Below are positions 36,274 to 45,963 of a DNA stretch of 64,000 nucleotides, in pieces. A model generated the notes under the pieces. That model worked only from the letters and a program-made list of their open reading frames with translations, ran no database searches and was not told the DNA's origin. Numbering within the stretch: the first letter of the stretch is position 1; each line of letters opens with the position of its first letter. The stretch is from Parvibaculaceae bacterium. Its GTDB lineage: Bacteria; Pseudomonadota; Alphaproteobacteria; Parvibaculales; Parvibaculaceae. The DNA lies in the NCBI GenBank assembly GCA_028283765.1, contig JAPWJY010000008.1:806001-870000 (forward strand), read 5' to 3'. The position numbers and the translations under genes were made by a program.

Positions 36274-36812
36274 GGTTTGCCGCGCGCCATGCTGGAAAAG
36301 ACGCCATCGCGGCGGATCAGCCCGTGGTAGAGCGCCGCTCCCAGATGGCCGAGGATGGTCAGGAACAACAGAAAGGCCAGATATGTATGGGCCTGACGCA
36401 GGATCGCGAACAGCAGCGGGTTTTCAGGCACGATCGGGGGCAGCAGGACCGGCCCGTAAAGGATCACCGGATAGCCGCCCGCCGAGAGCATCGACCAGCC
36501 GATCAGCGGCATCAGAAACATCAGCAGATAGAGCGCGAGGTGCGAGAGATGGGCAAGGCGGCGCTGTATGCCCGGCAAGTCGGCCGGCAGCGGCGGGGCG
36601 CCCCGCTTCAGGCGTATGAACAGGCGCAGCACCACGAGAACCAGCAGGGCGATGCCCAGCGGCTTGTGGATCTGCACCAGCCACTCGTGCCGTTCCGATA
36701 TCGAGGCCACCATGCCGACGCCGATGAACAGCATCGCGAGGATCAGCACCGCCATTGTCCAGTGCAGCACGCGGGCCGGGAGGCTGAAGTTCGTTGCGGG
36801 CGTGGTGCTCAT
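36270..36812 (-). CDS. cytochrome b561 family protein
   Basis: A 180-residue four-helix membrane protein of the prokaryotic b561 group that binds two b hemes and oxidises quinol. Candidate heme histidines are in [10 protein letters not shown] (about 17), VQIHKPLG (about 49), RQAHTYLAF, and [11 protein letters not shown] near the end. Its start overlaps the stop of the upstream catalase-like gene, and its stop overlaps the hutH start. It probably donates electrons to the catalase-like partner, as similar pairs are thought to do. Confidence 0.87.
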   Translation of the reverse strand: MSTTPATNFSLPARVLHWTMAVLILAMLFIGVGMVASISERHEWLVQIHKPLGIALLVLVVLRLFIRLKRGAPPLPADLPGIQRRLAHLSHLALYLLMFLMPLIGWSMLSAGGYPVILYGPVLLPPIVPENPLLFAILRQAHTYLAFLLFLTILGHLGAALYHGLIRRDGVFSSMARGKP

Positions 36813-37921
36813 GACCGGGGATCCTTCGCGGCTGGGGGAGCGGTGTGTCCGGCAGCCGAAACGCCGGCTTCCTCGCTGGTGCGTCGCTCATAGGAGGTTG
36901 CATAGACGGCCGAACGGGCCGCCAGCAAGGGATCATCCGAGGGCAGAATGCCTGTGGGCAGCACAAGCGGATCATAGTTGATGTCGCGGCAGGGGCCTGA
37001 ATCCTGCGGTTCGGTGCTCTGCAGCAGCAGCGTGCCCGCATCGACGACAGTCCGGCCGGCGGGCCATTGTTTCGTGGCGTCGTTGGTCGGGTCGCCGGGG
37101 TTAGCCAGTATCAGGGTCAGATGCCAGCGCAGCGGGCCGTGCGCCAGCCTTTGCGCCAGATCCTGGGCAAGAAAATCAGGATCGGCGGGCAGGGGCTGAC
37201 CGCCCGGCTGGGCCGTTTCTTCCGGCACCAGACCCCAGCGCACGGCCTGGCGCTGTCCGGCATCATTCACCAGAAAGAAAGCATTGAGGCCGTTATAGGC
37301 CTCGGTTGCGAAGCTCGCCGAGGGTTTGGCGGATTTCACCCATTGCAGGAAAGGGGCGGTTTCCGGATGGGCCGCGAAAAAGGCCTTCATGCGTTCGGGA
37401 TCGGGCTTGCCGGTGGCGGCGACCGGCTGGCTGGCCTGCAACTGTTCATAGAACGCCTGCGGCGTCGCCACGGGAAACACGGGCATGCTGTTCATGCCGG
37501 TGCGCCATTGCTGGCCGTTGAGCTGATTGAAGCGCAGGGCAAGGCTGCGGATCGGCACGCCGCCATCCGGCGCATAGGGATTGCCGCCGGGGATCGCGAA
37601 ACGGCCCACCACGGGCGTGCGGCGGCCGGGCGCGAAGACCTCGGCGCTGGAAAATTTCGCCGCCGCGCCGGTACTTACGAACAGGCCGACGACACAGACG
37701 CCCTTGGCATGGTTGCGGCGAAAGCCGGGGTGGCGGCCGCTTGCCTGTTCAAAGCTGTCCACGATGCGCGTAGGCGTCAGCCTTTGCGGATCGAGCCAGC
37801 CGCCGGTATAGGCAAAGGCCCCGCCGAGGAGCGCGATCACAACAAGGATCACCCCGAGCCGGGAGGCTGTCTGGAAAGGGCTCAGAATCGGCTTTGGAGG
37901 AGGTGTTGGCTGATCGCTCAT
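36809..37921 (-). CDS. membrane-anchored catalase-related peroxidase (SrpA-like)
   Basis: A 370-residue protein with one N-terminal membrane anchor (RLGVILVVIALLGGAFAYTGGW, about 21-42) followed by a minimal catalase-fold domain. RRNHAKGVCVVG holds the distal heme histidine, and RSAVYATSYERR near the C-terminus has the proximal tyrosine region. It lacks the large extra parts of true catalases, so it is more likely a periplasmic heme peroxidase. It is coupled by a 4-base overlap to cytochrome b561 and, through it, to hutH. A 105-base gap separates it from hutU, so it may also have its own promoter. Confidence 0.85.
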   Translation of the reverse strand: MSDQPTPPPKPILSPFQTASRLGVILVVIALLGGAFAYTGGWLDPQRLTPTRIVDSFEQASGRHPGFRRNHAKGVCVVGLFVSTGAAAKFSSAEVFAPGRRTPVVGRFAIPGGNPYAPDGGVPIRSLALRFNQLNGQQWRTGMNSMPVFPVATPQAFYEQLQASQPVAATGKPDPERMKAFFAAHPETAPFLQWVKSAKPSASFATEAYNGLNAFFLVNDAGQRQAVRWGLVPEETAQPGGQPLPADPDFLAQDLAQRLAHGPLRWHLTLILANPGDPTNDATKQWPAGRTVVDAGTLLLQSTEPQDSGPCRDINYDPLVLPTGILPSDDPLLAARSAVYATSYERRTSEEAGVSAAGHTAPPAAKDPRS

Positions 37922-38026
37922 GAACGGTTCCCTGGCCTTGCGGCCTGTGCTTATGCTGAATGTTCAGACGCCGGTGCATCGTACTTTATTTCATGGCAGG
38001 GCCAAATGAATTCCCGGTATGACGGA

Positions 38027-39724
38027 TCAGCCGAGGATTCCGGGGAGGTTCAGGCTCTTTTCCCGGGCGCAATCCAGCGCGATGTCATAGCCCGCATCGG
38101 CATGGCGCATCACGCCGGTGGCGGGATCGTTCCACAGCACCCGCGCCAGCCGCTTCGCCGCTTCCGGCGTGCCGTCGGCGACGATGACCATGCCCGCATG
38201 CTGCGAATAGCCCATGCCGACGCCGCCGCCATGGTGCAGCGACACCCATGTCGCGCCGCTCGCGCAATTGAGCAGGGCGTTGAGCAGCGGCCAGTCGGAC
38301 ACGGCGTCCGAGCCGTCCTTCATCGCTTCCGTCTCGCGGTTGGGGCTTGCGACCGAACCTGAATCGAGGTGGTCGCGCCCGATCACGACGGGGGCCTTGA
38401 GTTCACCCTTCGCCACCATCTCGTTGAAGGCGAGGCCGAGCCGGTGCCGGTCGCCAAGCCCGACCCAGCAGATGCGGGCGGGCAGGCCCTGAAAACTGAT
38501 CCGTTCACGGGCCATGTCGAGCCAGTTGTGCAGGTGGGGATTGTCGGGGATGAGTTCCTTCACCTTTGCGTCGGTGCGGTAAATGTCTTCCGGATCGCCG
38601 GAAAGCGCGGCCCAGCGGAACGGGCCGACGCCCCGGCAGAAGAGGGGCCGGATATAGGCGGGCACGAAGCCCGGAAAATCGAAGGCGTTTTCCAGCCCCT
38701 CGTCCTTCGCCATCTGGCGGATATTGTTGCCATAGTCGAGGGTGGGGATGCCCATGGCCTGAAACGCCAGCATGGCCTCGACCTGCACGCGCATGGATTG
38801 CCGGGCGGCATGCTCCACGGCGGCGGGATCGCCCGCCCGCATCTTCTCGTGCCGGTCCAGCGTCCAGCCTGCGGGCAGGTAGCCGTTCAGGGGATCATGC
38901 GCGCTGGTCTGGTCGGTCACCACGTCGGGCCGGTAGCGCGGATCGGTTTTCGCGCGCCTCGCCAGCTCGGGGAAGATCTCGGCCGCATTGCCGAGCAGGC
39001 CCACGGAAACAGGAGTGCCGCCGGCCTTTGCCTCTTCGATGATGGATATGGCTTCGTCCAGCGTATCGGCCCTGCGGTCGAGATAGCGGGTTTCGAGCCG
39101 TTTTTCGATGCGGCTCGGCTGGCACTCGACCGCGAGCATGGAAGCGCCCGCCATGGTCGCCGCCAGCGGCTGGGCCCCGCCCATGCCGCCAAGCCCGCCG
39201 GTCAGGATCCATCGGCCCTTGAGGCTGCCGTCATAATGCTGGCGGCCGACTTCCACGAAGGTTTCATAGGTGCCCTGCACGATGCCCTGCGAGCCGATAT
39301 AGATCCATGAGCCCGCCGTCATCTGGCCGTACATCATCAGCCCGCGCCGGTCGAGTTCGTTGAAATGGTCCCATGTGGCCCAGTGGGGCACGAGGTTGGA
39401 GTTCGCGATCAGCACACGCGGCGCATCCGCATGGGTGCGGAAGATGCCGACCGGCTTGCCGGACTGGACCAGCAGCGTTTCCTCATCGCCCAGGGTGCGC
39501 AGGCTGGCGCAGATCCGGTCGAAGGAGGGCCAGTCGCGGGCAGCGCGGCCGATGCCGCCATAGACGACAAGCTCCTGCGGCCGCTCGGCCACCTGCGGGT
39601 CGAGATTGTTCATCAGCATCCGCAGGGCGGCTTCTGTCTGCCAGCTTTTTGCCGACAGTTCAGATCCGCGGGGCGCGGTGACCGTCCGGTCGTTCCAGAG
39701 AACGGGGTGGGCTTGTTCACTCAT
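38027..39724 (-). CDS. hutU: urocanate hydratase
   Basis: A 565-residue NAD+-dependent urocanase (urocanate to imidazolone propionate), normal length. [43 protein letters not shown] and the glycine-rich [18 protein letters not shown] (about 170-187) are hallmarks, and [19 protein letters not shown] is also conserved. A longer frame to 39754 exists, but [13 protein letters not shown] fits the family. A HutC-type palindrome lies 18-31 bases upstream of this ATG. Confidence 0.94.
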   Translation of the reverse strand: MSEQAHPVLWNDRTVTAPRGSELSAKSWQTEAALRMLMNNLDPQVAERPQELVVYGGIGRAARDWPSFDRICASLRTLGDEETLLVQSGKPVGIFRTHADAPRVLIANSNLVPHWATWDHFNELDRRGLMMYGQMTAGSWIYIGSQGIVQGTYETFVEVGRQHYDGSLKGRWILTGGLGGMGGAQPLAATMAGASMLAVECQPSRIEKRLETRYLDRRADTLDEAISIIEEAKAGGTPVSVGLLGNAAEIFPELARRAKTDPRYRPDVVTDQTSAHDPLNGYLPAGWTLDRHEKMRAGDPAAVEHAARQSMRVQVEAMLAFQAMGIPTLDYGNNIRQMAKDEGLENAFDFPGFVPAYIRPLFCRGVGPFRWAALSGDPEDIYRTDAKVKELIPDNPHLHNWLDMARERISFQGLPARICWVGLGDRHRLGLAFNEMVAKGELKAPVVIGRDHLDSGSVASPNRETEAMKDGSDAVSDWPLLNALLNCASGATWVSLHHGGGVGMGYSQHAGMVIVADGTPEAAKRLARVLWNDPATGVMRHADAGYDIALDCAREKSLNLPGILG

Positions 39725-39741
39725 GCGGGCGGCCTCTGCAG

Positions 39742-39755
39742 CTTGTCTATACAAG
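39742..39755. promoter_or_regulatory. candidate HutC operator upstream of hutU
   Basis: CTTGTCTATACAAG is a 14-bp near-palindrome (12 of 14 symmetrical) between hutC and hutU. Its core TGTCTATACA is identical to that of the site between hutI and hutF, and GntR/HutC operators of Pseudomonas have this TGTATANACA-like form. Confidence 0.7.
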
Positions 39756-39784
39756 TGAAAGCTTAGAGGCGGGCCGTCGCCGGG

Positions 39785-40552
39785 TCAACGCGCCTTTGCC
39801 GCCATGTCGCGGAAAGCCGGTTGCACCGTGCCGGTCCGGTATCGCCCGCCAAGGCTGTGGCGCGAGCCCGGATAGGTGAAGAGGCTCTTGGTCGCGGGCT
39901 TGCCGTCCACCCATGTCCGGCGCTGGAGCAGCAAGCAGGGTTCGGCGGCGTCGAGCTTCAGCAGGCGGCAGGTTTCCACGTCCGGAGCGATCGCATAGAC
40001 GACATGCTCCACCTCGCTCGCCTCGGCGATGCTCTGGAGATAGCGGCTGGGCGTCGCCATGGTGAAGTCCTGCTCCAGATAGGCGGGGGCGAAGCGAGGC
40101 GTCACGAAGCGCTCCTCAAGCTGGATTGGCAGTTCGTCCTCATAATGTATCATAATGGAATGGAATATCTTGGCGCCAGGCCGCAGGTCGAAGGACAGCG
40201 CGAGTTCCGCATCGCTGCGGATCGCATCAAGGTCGATCAGCAGGGCGCTGTGCTCATGGCCGCGTGAAACGATGTCTTCGGAAATGTCGCGGATCTCGAA
40301 CAGTTCGGACCGCACGGGCGGCTCCAGAACGAATGAGCCCACGCCCTGAATCCGCATGATGATGCCGTCATTCATCAGTTCACGCAGTGCCCGGTGCACG
40401 GTCATGCGGGATATGCCCAGCTCGCTCACCAGTTCGTTTTCAGATGGGAGCTTCATGCCTGCGGGCCATTTCCCGGCGGCGATCTTGCCCATGACATATT
40501 GTTTGACCTGGCCATAGAGCGGGCCGGGCGTCTGGTCGACCTTTGCATTCAT
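39785..40552 (-). CDS. hutC: histidine utilization repressor
   Basis: A 255-residue GntR family, HutC subfamily regulator. The winged helix is [20 protein letters not shown] with [22 protein letters not shown] (about 34-55). The C-terminal UTRA ligand domain has [15 protein letters not shown] and [20 protein letters not shown] and ends YRTGTV. Urocanate is the usual inducer. Its ATG overlaps the hutI stop (ATGA), so it is cotranscribed with hutI, and the two matching palindromes in the cluster are its likely targets. Confidence 0.92.
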   Translation of the reverse strand: MNAKVDQTPGPLYGQVKQYVMGKIAAGKWPAGMKLPSENELVSELGISRMTVHRALRELMNDGIIMRIQGVGSFVLEPPVRSELFEIRDISEDIVSRGHEHSALLIDLDAIRSDAELALSFDLRPGAKIFHSIMIHYEDELPIQLEERFVTPRFAPAYLEQDFTMATPSRYLQSIAEASEVEHVVYAIAPDVETCRLLKLDAAEPCLLLQRRTWVDGKPATKSLFTYPGSRHSLGGRYRTGTVQPAFRDMAAKAR

Positions 40553-41817
40553 CTGTCGGTTCCGCTGTCTTCTTCCTGCTTTTCCCCGCCATGGAATACG
40601 CGCAGGCAAGCGGGTGTCCCGCCTATCCAGTAGGCGAGTTCACCTGGGTGAGCGATGTTCCAGATGGCCAGATCAGCCTGTTTCCCCACTTCAAGCGTAC
40701 CGATTTCATCGCCCAAGCCAAGGGCCTTTGCGGCCTCCCGGGTAAAGCCCGCCAGCGCCTCCTCCGGCGTCAGGCGAAAGAGAACGCAAGCCATATTGAG
40801 GATGGTGAGCGGGGAGAGCGTGGGCGCGGTGCCGGGGTTGGCGTCGCTGGCGAGCGCCATGGCGACGCCGTGGCGGCGCAGCAGGTCGATGGGGGGCAGG
40901 CGCGTCTCCCGCAGGAAATAGAAGGCCGCGGGCAGGAGCATGGCGACGGTACCCGCCTGCGCCATGGCGATGACCCCGGCCTCGTCGGTCCATTCCAGAT
41001 GATCCGCCGAGAGGGCGTTGAACGAGGCGGCAAGGGCCGCGCCGCCGAGGTTGGACAACTGGTCCGCATGAAGCTTGACGGACAGGCCGAGCGTTTGGGT
41101 GGCGGTGAAGACCCGCCGGATTTCTTCCGGCGTGAAGGCGATGCCTTCGCAAAAGCCGTCGACGGCATCAACGAGCCCTTCGGCAGCAAGCGCCGGCAGC
41201 ATGTCGCTGGCGACATGCTCGATATAGGCGGCCTGCCGCCCCGTGAATTCAGGGGGAAGGGCATGTGCGCCGAGAAAGGTGGTTCGTATACGGACCGGAA
41301 GGGTGTTTGCGGCTTTGCGCGCTGCGCGCAGTTGCTTGCGTTCTGCTTCGAGCGTAAGGCCATAGCCCGATTTTATTTCAACGGTGGTAACGCCCTCGGC
41401 GAACAACCGCTTCAGCCGGGCCATGACCAGATCCGTCAATTCTTCTTCCGGGATGGCTCTGGTGGCATTGACGGTCGAGAGAATGCCGCCGCCCGCCCGG
41501 GCGATCTCCTCATAGGAGACGCCGTTGAGCCGCTGCTCGAATTCCGTGCTACGGTCTCCGGCAAAGGCGAGGTGGGTATGGGCGTCAATCAGTCCGGGCG
41601 TCATCCAGGCGCCGCCGAGATCGGTCGTCTCGCGGGCCAGCGTTTCGGGCGCGCCCGGCAGTTCGGCGCGGGGGCCGATCCATGCGATGAGGCCGTCCTT
41701 CGCGGCGATGGCGCCGTCATGGATCGCGCCGTAGGGAACGGGGCCGGGCCGCATGGTGGCGATGCCGGTATTCAGCCACAGCCTGTCCCACTTCGCCGTT
41801 TCAACCCGGTCCGTCAT
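40549..41817 (-). CDS. hutI: imidazolonepropionase
   Basis: A 422-residue metal-dependent amidohydrolase opening imidazolone propionate to N-formimino-L-glutamate. [12 protein letters not shown] (about 81-92) has the first metal histidines, with [19 protein letters not shown] and KLHADQLSN in the middle, and [12 protein letters not shown] with the metal aspartate. The frame is open further upstream but overlaps hutF, and the start at 41817 gives the usual length. The operator at 41834-41845 lies 17 bases upstream of this start. Confidence 0.94.
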   Translation of the reverse strand: MTDRVETAKWDRLWLNTGIATMRPGPVPYGAIHDGAIAAKDGLIAWIGPRAELPGAPETLARETTDLGGAWMTPGLIDAHTHLAFAGDRSTEFEQRLNGVSYEEIARAGGGILSTVNATRAIPEEELTDLVMARLKRLFAEGVTTVEIKSGYGLTLEAERKQLRAARKAANTLPVRIRTTFLGAHALPPEFTGRQAAYIEHVASDMLPALAAEGLVDAVDGFCEGIAFTPEEIRRVFTATQTLGLSVKLHADQLSNLGGAALAASFNALSADHLEWTDEAGVIAMAQAGTVAMLLPAAFYFLRETRLPPIDLLRRHGVAMALASDANPGTAPTLSPLTILNMACVLFRLTPEEALAGFTREAAKALGLGDEIGTLEVGKQADLAIWNIAHPGELAYWIGGTPACLRVFHGGEKQEEDSGTDR

Positions 41818-41833
41818 GATTTCCTCGTCCAAT

Positions 41834-41845
41834 ATGTCTATACAT
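41834..41845. promoter_or_regulatory. candidate HutC operator between hutI and hutF
   Basis: ATGTCTATACAT shares the core TGTCTATACA with the hutU-side site. A second, overlapping symmetrical TATACATGTATA lies at 41839-41850, extending the possible binding area. It sits between the divergent hutI and hutF starts and could repress both. Confidence 0.7.
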
Positions 41846-41915
41846 GTATAGGAAATTCGGGAATGGTCCAGACGCCAGAAGGACAGCCGCCAAAATTCAG
41901 ATGAAGGAGGGGCGA

Positions 41916-43304
41916 TTGGAAAATGGATCGGCGCCGCTGAAAACCCGGGCGTTCTTCGCCCCTCGCGCCTTGCTGCCGGACGGCTGGGCGGAGCATGTCC
42001 GGATCGGCGTGAATGATGCGGGTAAAATCGTCTCCGTGGAAGCAGGCGCGTCCCCCGGGGATGCGGCCTTGCTCGCCGGGCCGCTCGTGCCGGGCATGCC
42101 CAACCTTCATTCCCATGCCTTTCAGCGCGCCATGGCGGGGCTGACCGAGCGGCGGGAAAATCCGGCCGACAGTTTCTGGACATGGCGCGATCTCATGTAC
42201 CGCTTCGCGAACCGGATTTCGCCCGGCCAGTTGCGCGCCGTCGCCGCCCAGCTTTTCATCGACATGCTGAAGGCGGGCTACACCGGCGTTGCCGAGTTCC
42301 ATTACGTTCATCATGCCCCGGGCGGCGCGCCCTATGACGATCCGGCCGAAATGGCGCTGCAACTGGCGCAGGCGGCAAGCGACGCCGGAATCGGCCTCAC
42401 CCTTCTGCCGGTACTTTATGTTTATGGCGGTTTTGGCGGCCGGCCGCTCAGCGCGGCGCAAGCCCGCTTCGCCAGCGATCCCGCAACCATCGCCGCGATC
42501 ATCGAAGGGCTGGGTTCCTGCCCCGGCATCCGGGTTGGCGTCGCGCCTCATTCCCTGAGAGCCGTATCCCTGCCCATGCTTAGCGAATTGCTGGTGGTGG
42601 CGCCCGCCAACGGGCCTGTCCATATTCATATCGCCGAGCAGGTGCGCGAGGTCGAGGAGTGCGTGGCGAATACGGGCCGCCGCCCGGTCGAGTTCCTGTT
42701 CGACAATTTCGAGGTCGATGCCCGTTGGTGCCTTGTCCATGCCACCCACATGAATGAAGCGGAAACGCAAGTCCTCGCGAAATCCGGCGCAGTGGCCGGG
42801 CTTTGCCCGATAACCGAGGCCAATCTGGGCGACGGGTTCTTTCCGCTGCGCGGTTTTCTGGATCAGGGCGGGCGGTTCGGCATCGGCTCCGACAGCAATA
42901 TCAGCCCCGGCCCATGGGAGGAACTGCGCCTGCTCGAATATGGTCAACGTCTCCTTCATCGCGAACGGGCCGTAGCCATTCCGGCAGGGCAGACGGGTTC
43001 GACCGGGCTTGCGCTCTATCGATCCGCGCTCGCGGGCGGCGCGCAGGCGTTGGGGCAGGGTGAGGCTGGTATCGCCCCGGGCGCGGACGCCGATTTCTGC
43101 GTGCTCGATCCGGCGCGCCTTCCCCTTGGCGATTGCGGACCCGAAAGCCTTCTGGATCAGGCCGTTTTCGCCTCGGCGGCGTCCCCGGTCCGCGATGTCT
43201 GGGTCCGGGGCATACAGATCATTGCCGAGGGACATCATGCGGGCGAGGCGGAAACCCGCCGGCGCTTCGATGCGGCCCTGCGCGAACTGGGAGACCTGTC
43301 ATGA
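41916..43304 (+). CDS. hutF: formimidoylglutamate deiminase
   Basis: About 462 residues. It deiminates N-formimino-L-glutamate to N-formyl-L-glutamate. [17 protein letters not shown] has the metal Hx[15 protein letters not shown] the next histidine, and [12 protein letters not shown] the metal aspartate. I chose a TTG start because AAGGAGGGG (41904-41912) lies just before it and [24 protein letters not shown] aligns with family N-termini. An ATG at 41901 is in frame, but that ribosome site would lie inside the gene. The stop overlaps the hutG start. Confidence 0.9.
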   Translation: MENGSAPLKTRAFFAPRALLPDGWAEHVRIGVNDAGKIVSVEAGASPGDAALLAGPLVPGMPNLHSHAFQRAMAGLTERRENPADSFWTWRDLMYRFANRISPGQLRAVAAQLFIDMLKAGYTGVAEFHYVHHAPGGAPYDDPAEMALQLAQAASDAGIGLTLLPVLYVYGGFGGRPLSAAQARFASDPATIAAIIEGLGSCPGIRVGVAPHSLRAVSLPMLSELLVVAPANGPVHIHIAEQVREVEECVANTGRRPVEFLFDNFEVDARWCLVHATHMNEAETQVLAKSGAVAGLCPITEANLGDGFFPLRGFLDQGGRFGIGSDSNISPGPWEELRLLEYGQRLLHRERAVAIPAGQTGSTGLALYRSALAGGAQALGQGEAGIAPGADADFCVLDPARLPLGDCGPESLLDQAVFASAASPVRDVWVRGIQIIAEGHHAGEAETRRRFDAALRELGDLS

Positions 43305-44095
43305 CGGCTGTTTTCGATCTGCATCAGGGCGAGGGGCCGGTGCTCGTCGCCATGCCCCATGTCGGCACGAAACTGCCCGCCGAGATTGCCGCCCGCATGA
43401 CGCCTCCGGGGCAGGCGGTGACCGATACTGACTGGCATGTGGATGTGCTTTATCGCACGGCGGCCTCGCTGGGGTGCAGCGTGCTCACGGCCCGTTTCTC
43501 GCGTTATGTCGTCGATCTCAATCGCGGGCCGGACGATGGCGCGCTTTATCCCGGCCGTCCCAGCACCGGCCTCGTGCCTCTGCTTTCCTTTGATGGTGAT
43601 CCTCTCTATGCGGAGGGGGACAGGGTGACGGACGAGGAGATAAAGGCCCGCGTCGCGGCTTACTGGCGGCCCTATCATGATGCGCTCGGGGCCGAACTTC
43701 AGCGTCTGCACTCGAAATGGGGTTTCGCGATCCTGTGGGACGGCCACTCGATCCGCTCTCAGGTGCCCCGCCTGTTCGAGGGCCGCCTGCCGGACCTCAA
43801 TTTCGGCACCCATGATGGCGCTGCCTGCGCGCCGGAGCTGATTGCAAGGGTGCTGGAGGTCGCGGCGCAGGCGGACTACAGCCGGGCCTTCAACGGCCGC
43901 TTCAAGGGCGGCTACACCACGCGCCACTATGGCGATCCCGCGCATGGTATCCACGCCATCCAGCTTGAAAAGGCGCAGGCAATCTATCTTGAGACGGAAG
44001 AAGCTCCGTTCGCGCTGGATGAGGCGAAGGCGGCGCGTCTGTCCGTCCTGATCGGACGGATGCTGGAGGCCGCGCAGAGCTGGCGGCCCGCATAG
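43301..44095 (+). CDS. hutG: N-formylglutamate deformylase
   Basis: A 264-residue amidohydrolase giving L-glutamate and formate, the last step of the five-step histidine route. GPVLVAMPHVGTKLP, TDTDWHVDVLY with a metal histidine, and ILWDGHSIRSQVP are conserved. It is coupled to hutF by an ATGA overlap. With HutF present, the pathway avoids formamide and ends in formate. Confidence 0.93.
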   Translation: MTAVFDLHQGEGPVLVAMPHVGTKLPAEIAARMTPPGQAVTDTDWHVDVLYRTAASLGCSVLTARFSRYVVDLNRGPDDGALYPGRPSTGLVPLLSFDGDPLYAEGDRVTDEEIKARVAAYWRPYHDALGAELQRLHSKWGFAILWDGHSIRSQVPRLFEGRLPDLNFGTHDGAACAPELIARVLEVAAQADYSRAFNGRFKGGYTTRHYGDPAHGIHAIQLEKAQAIYLETEEAPFALDEAKAARLSVLIGRMLEAAQSWRPA

Positions 44096-44112
44096 GCGTC
44101 CGGGTACCCGGG

Positions 44113-44571
44113 TCAGCCGCCTGTGGCGCCGAGAAAGGCGCTGGCCTCGATGTCGGCGATCCGGCCGAAGCCCGAGATGATGTGGGCGCTGGTGGGCACA
44201 AGGCGGTAAAAGCCGAAGTCGGCGAAATCGCAGAACAGCGTGGCGTCGGGATGGCGGGCGAGAAAACGCTGCCTGATTGCGGGATCATCAACAGGCTCGA
44301 TCAGGCCGGGCAGGCTCACCCGCGTTCCCTCAAGCGGGGAGGCGGCGTCGCTGCCGCGGAGCAGCAGGGAGGCGCGCGGGTCGGCGTGCAGGTTGCGGGT
44401 ATGAAGCGCGAGCCGGGACAGCAGGAACGTCGGCATGCCGTCCGGCGAGGTGGCGACGGTGACGAGGGACACATAGGGCGCGCCGTCCGGAAACAGCGTG
44501 CCCAGTGCGCCTTCACCGGCCTCATGCAGGATGCGGCGGACAGCGCGGGCGTTATCCATGCCGGGGCTCAC
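44113..44571 (-). CDS. HugZ-like pyridoxamine 5'-phosphate oxidase-fold protein
   Basis: A 152-residue FMN-binding split-barrel protein resembling the N-terminal domain of HugZ/heme-utilisation proteins: GALGTLFPDGAPYVSLVTVATSPDGMPTFLLSRLALHTRNL (about 20-60), then DPRASLLLRG and the FYRLVPTSAHIISGFGRI end. The C-terminal DUF2470 part of full-length HugZ is absent. Heme binding or a general flavin role is possible. Its ATG overlaps the stop of the preceding membrane protein gene. Confidence 0.8.
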   Translation of the reverse strand: MSPGMDNARAVRRILHEAGEGALGTLFPDGAPYVSLVTVATSPDGMPTFLLSRLALHTRNLHADPRASLLLRGSDAASPLEGTRVSLPGLIEPVDDPAIRQRFLARHPDATLFCDFADFGFYRLVPTSAHIISGFGRIADIEASAFLGATGG

Positions 44572-45125
44572 GCCTGCCGGGCGCTGTCCCGGCGCAGCTC
44601 GGCGAACCGGCGGGCCCGATCCGCCTCGGCAGCGGAGCCGTCAACGACAAGGTCAAAGCGCGCGCCCTTCATGTCCGATTCAAACACCAGCGACGAGTCG
44701 CGATGGCTCCAGCCATCCCACACGAGGGAGGCGATGGCCGTCAAGCTGCCGACCAGGGCCGCGCCCGCAAAAGCTGCCGCAAGCAGGCCGAACAGGTTCG
44801 AGGCCAGCGCCATGGTGAAGGGGTTGAGGGCGAAGACGACGCTGGCCGCCCCGGTCAGGCCGCCGACGCCGCCGATCAGGGCGCCGAAGCTGCCCCAGCG
44901 CGCGGCGCGGTGGCCCGGGCCGCATATGGCAACCGGGTGGAGAGTGACATCGCGCGCGGCCTCGCGGTCCTCGTAGCGGATCGCCAGCCTGTCGACGGGA
45001 AAGTCGTTCCGGCCGAGCTGACGGATGATGTCGGCCGCCGCGGGCACGCTTTCATAGGTCGCGATCGTGATCGGGGTATGGTTTTTGTGGTCTGGCCTTG
45101 CGGCCGAAAGCATCGGGACGGACAT
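44568..45125 (-). CDS. predicted membrane protein, YflT-like stress protein
   Basis: About 185 residues. The first ~60 residues (ITIATYESVPAAADIIRQLGRNDFPVDRLAIRYED) resemble the general-stress YflT/DUF1269 type of alpha-beta domain. The middle has two Gly/Ala-rich membrane segments (GSFGALIGGVGGLTGAASVVFAL and LFGLLAAAFAGAALVGSLTAIASLVW). The C-terminus is short, soluble and charged. Function unknown. A GTG at 45134 is an alternative start. The stop overlaps the HugZ-like gene. Confidence 0.7.
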   Translation of the reverse strand: MSVPMLSAARPDHKNHTPITIATYESVPAAADIIRQLGRNDFPVDRLAIRYEDREAARDVTLHPVAICGPGHRAARWGSFGALIGGVGGLTGAASVVFALNPFTMALASNLFGLLAAAFAGAALVGSLTAIASLVWDGWSHRDSSLVFESDMKGARFDLVVDGSAAEADRARRFAELRRDSARQA

Positions 45126-45212
45126 GGCCGCCACCTCATGGGTGAAAATCTGAAAGCCTGACTGATGGGGTAGGATTTAGGGTGGAAACCCCGTAATTCA
45201 AGCCATCCCTCT

Positions 45213-45240
45213 TTCAGAAGGGTGTCTTCAGAAGGGTGTC
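45213..45240. repeat. perfect 14-bp tandem duplication
   Basis: TTCAGAAGGGTGTC occurs twice head to tail (45213-45226 and 45227-45240), directly next to the stop codon of the TetR gene. It looks like a recent slippage duplication in the 3' flank, with no coding effect. Confidence 0.9.
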
Positions 45241-45963
45241 TCAGGCGTCTGGCCCGGACGGGCAGGCCAGCCGCTCGCAACCGGCATGAAAGCCATCGGC
45301 GATAAAGGCGGTCATGGCGTCGACATGCGCCTCGCGCTCCTTCTTGCCGACCTTCATGCGGATGATCCGCTCCACCATGCCGACGATGAACTGGGCCAGC
45401 AGTTCCGCGGGAATGTCGCGCCGGAGCAGGCCGCGTTGCTGGTCTTCGAGGATGTTGCCGGCGATCATGCAGGCATATTCGGTCTTGATCTCTTCGGCGA
45501 GGGGACACTGGAAAAAGCCGATTTCCGTCAGATTCCGGTCCTGGTCGAACGCCTCGAAAATGGTGTGGGTCGCGTGATGTATCCGCAGGCGGATCTGGTC
45601 GGGCCGCATATCCTGGTCCTCGGGAAACCGGTTCGCGCTGACCAGATCGCGCAGGCGGCGGCGGAAGATGGCGACGAGTTCGTCGTAAGCCGCCTCTTTA
45701 TTCGCGAAATAGAGATAGAAGCTTGGTTGGGTCAGACCGGCTCTGGCGACAATGTCGCTGACCTTCGTGTCATGGAAGCCGCGCGAGGCGAATTCCGCGG
45801 CGCTCGCCTCCAGCAGGCGCGCCCGCGTCCGCTCTCCCTTGCTTTGTTTGGTGAGGGTTGCTCTGGCGTTGCAATTCGCGTGGGGACCATGAATCTCGAT
45901 CTTGTCCGCTTCTGTCATTTCTTTTCCCGTCGTTGCGGATTTTTTACCCGACTTTACCGACAT
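45241..45963 (-). CDS. TetR/AcrR family regulator, probable repressor of the adjacent efflux pump
   Basis: Up to 240 residues. The helix-turn-helix is SKGERTRARLLEASAAEFASRG, with VSDIVARAGLTQPSFYLYFANKEAAYDELV (about 50-80). The C-terminal domain shows no recognisable ligand signature. An ATG at 45918 (MTEADKIEI) is an alternative start. It is transcribed away from the RND efflux operon, the common arrangement for AcrR-type repressors, and an intervening palindrome is a candidate binding site. Confidence 0.85.
   Translation of the reverse strand: MSVKSGKKSATTGKEMTEADKIEIHGPHANCNARATLTKQSKGERTRARLLEASAAEFASRGFHDTKVSDIVARAGLTQPSFYLYFANKEAAYDELVAIFRRRLRDLVSANRFPEDQDMRPDQIRLRIHHATHTIFEAFDQDRNLTEIGFFQCPLAEEIKTEYACMIAGNILEDQQRGLLRRDIPAELLAQFIVGMVERIIRMKVGKKEREAHVDAMTAFIADGFHAGCERLACPSGPDA

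Noticed and set aside
44100-44111. CCGGGTACCCGG palindrome between hutG and the HugZ-like gene
   Set aside because: No loop or U tract; too short in GC-rich DNA to call a terminator or operator.
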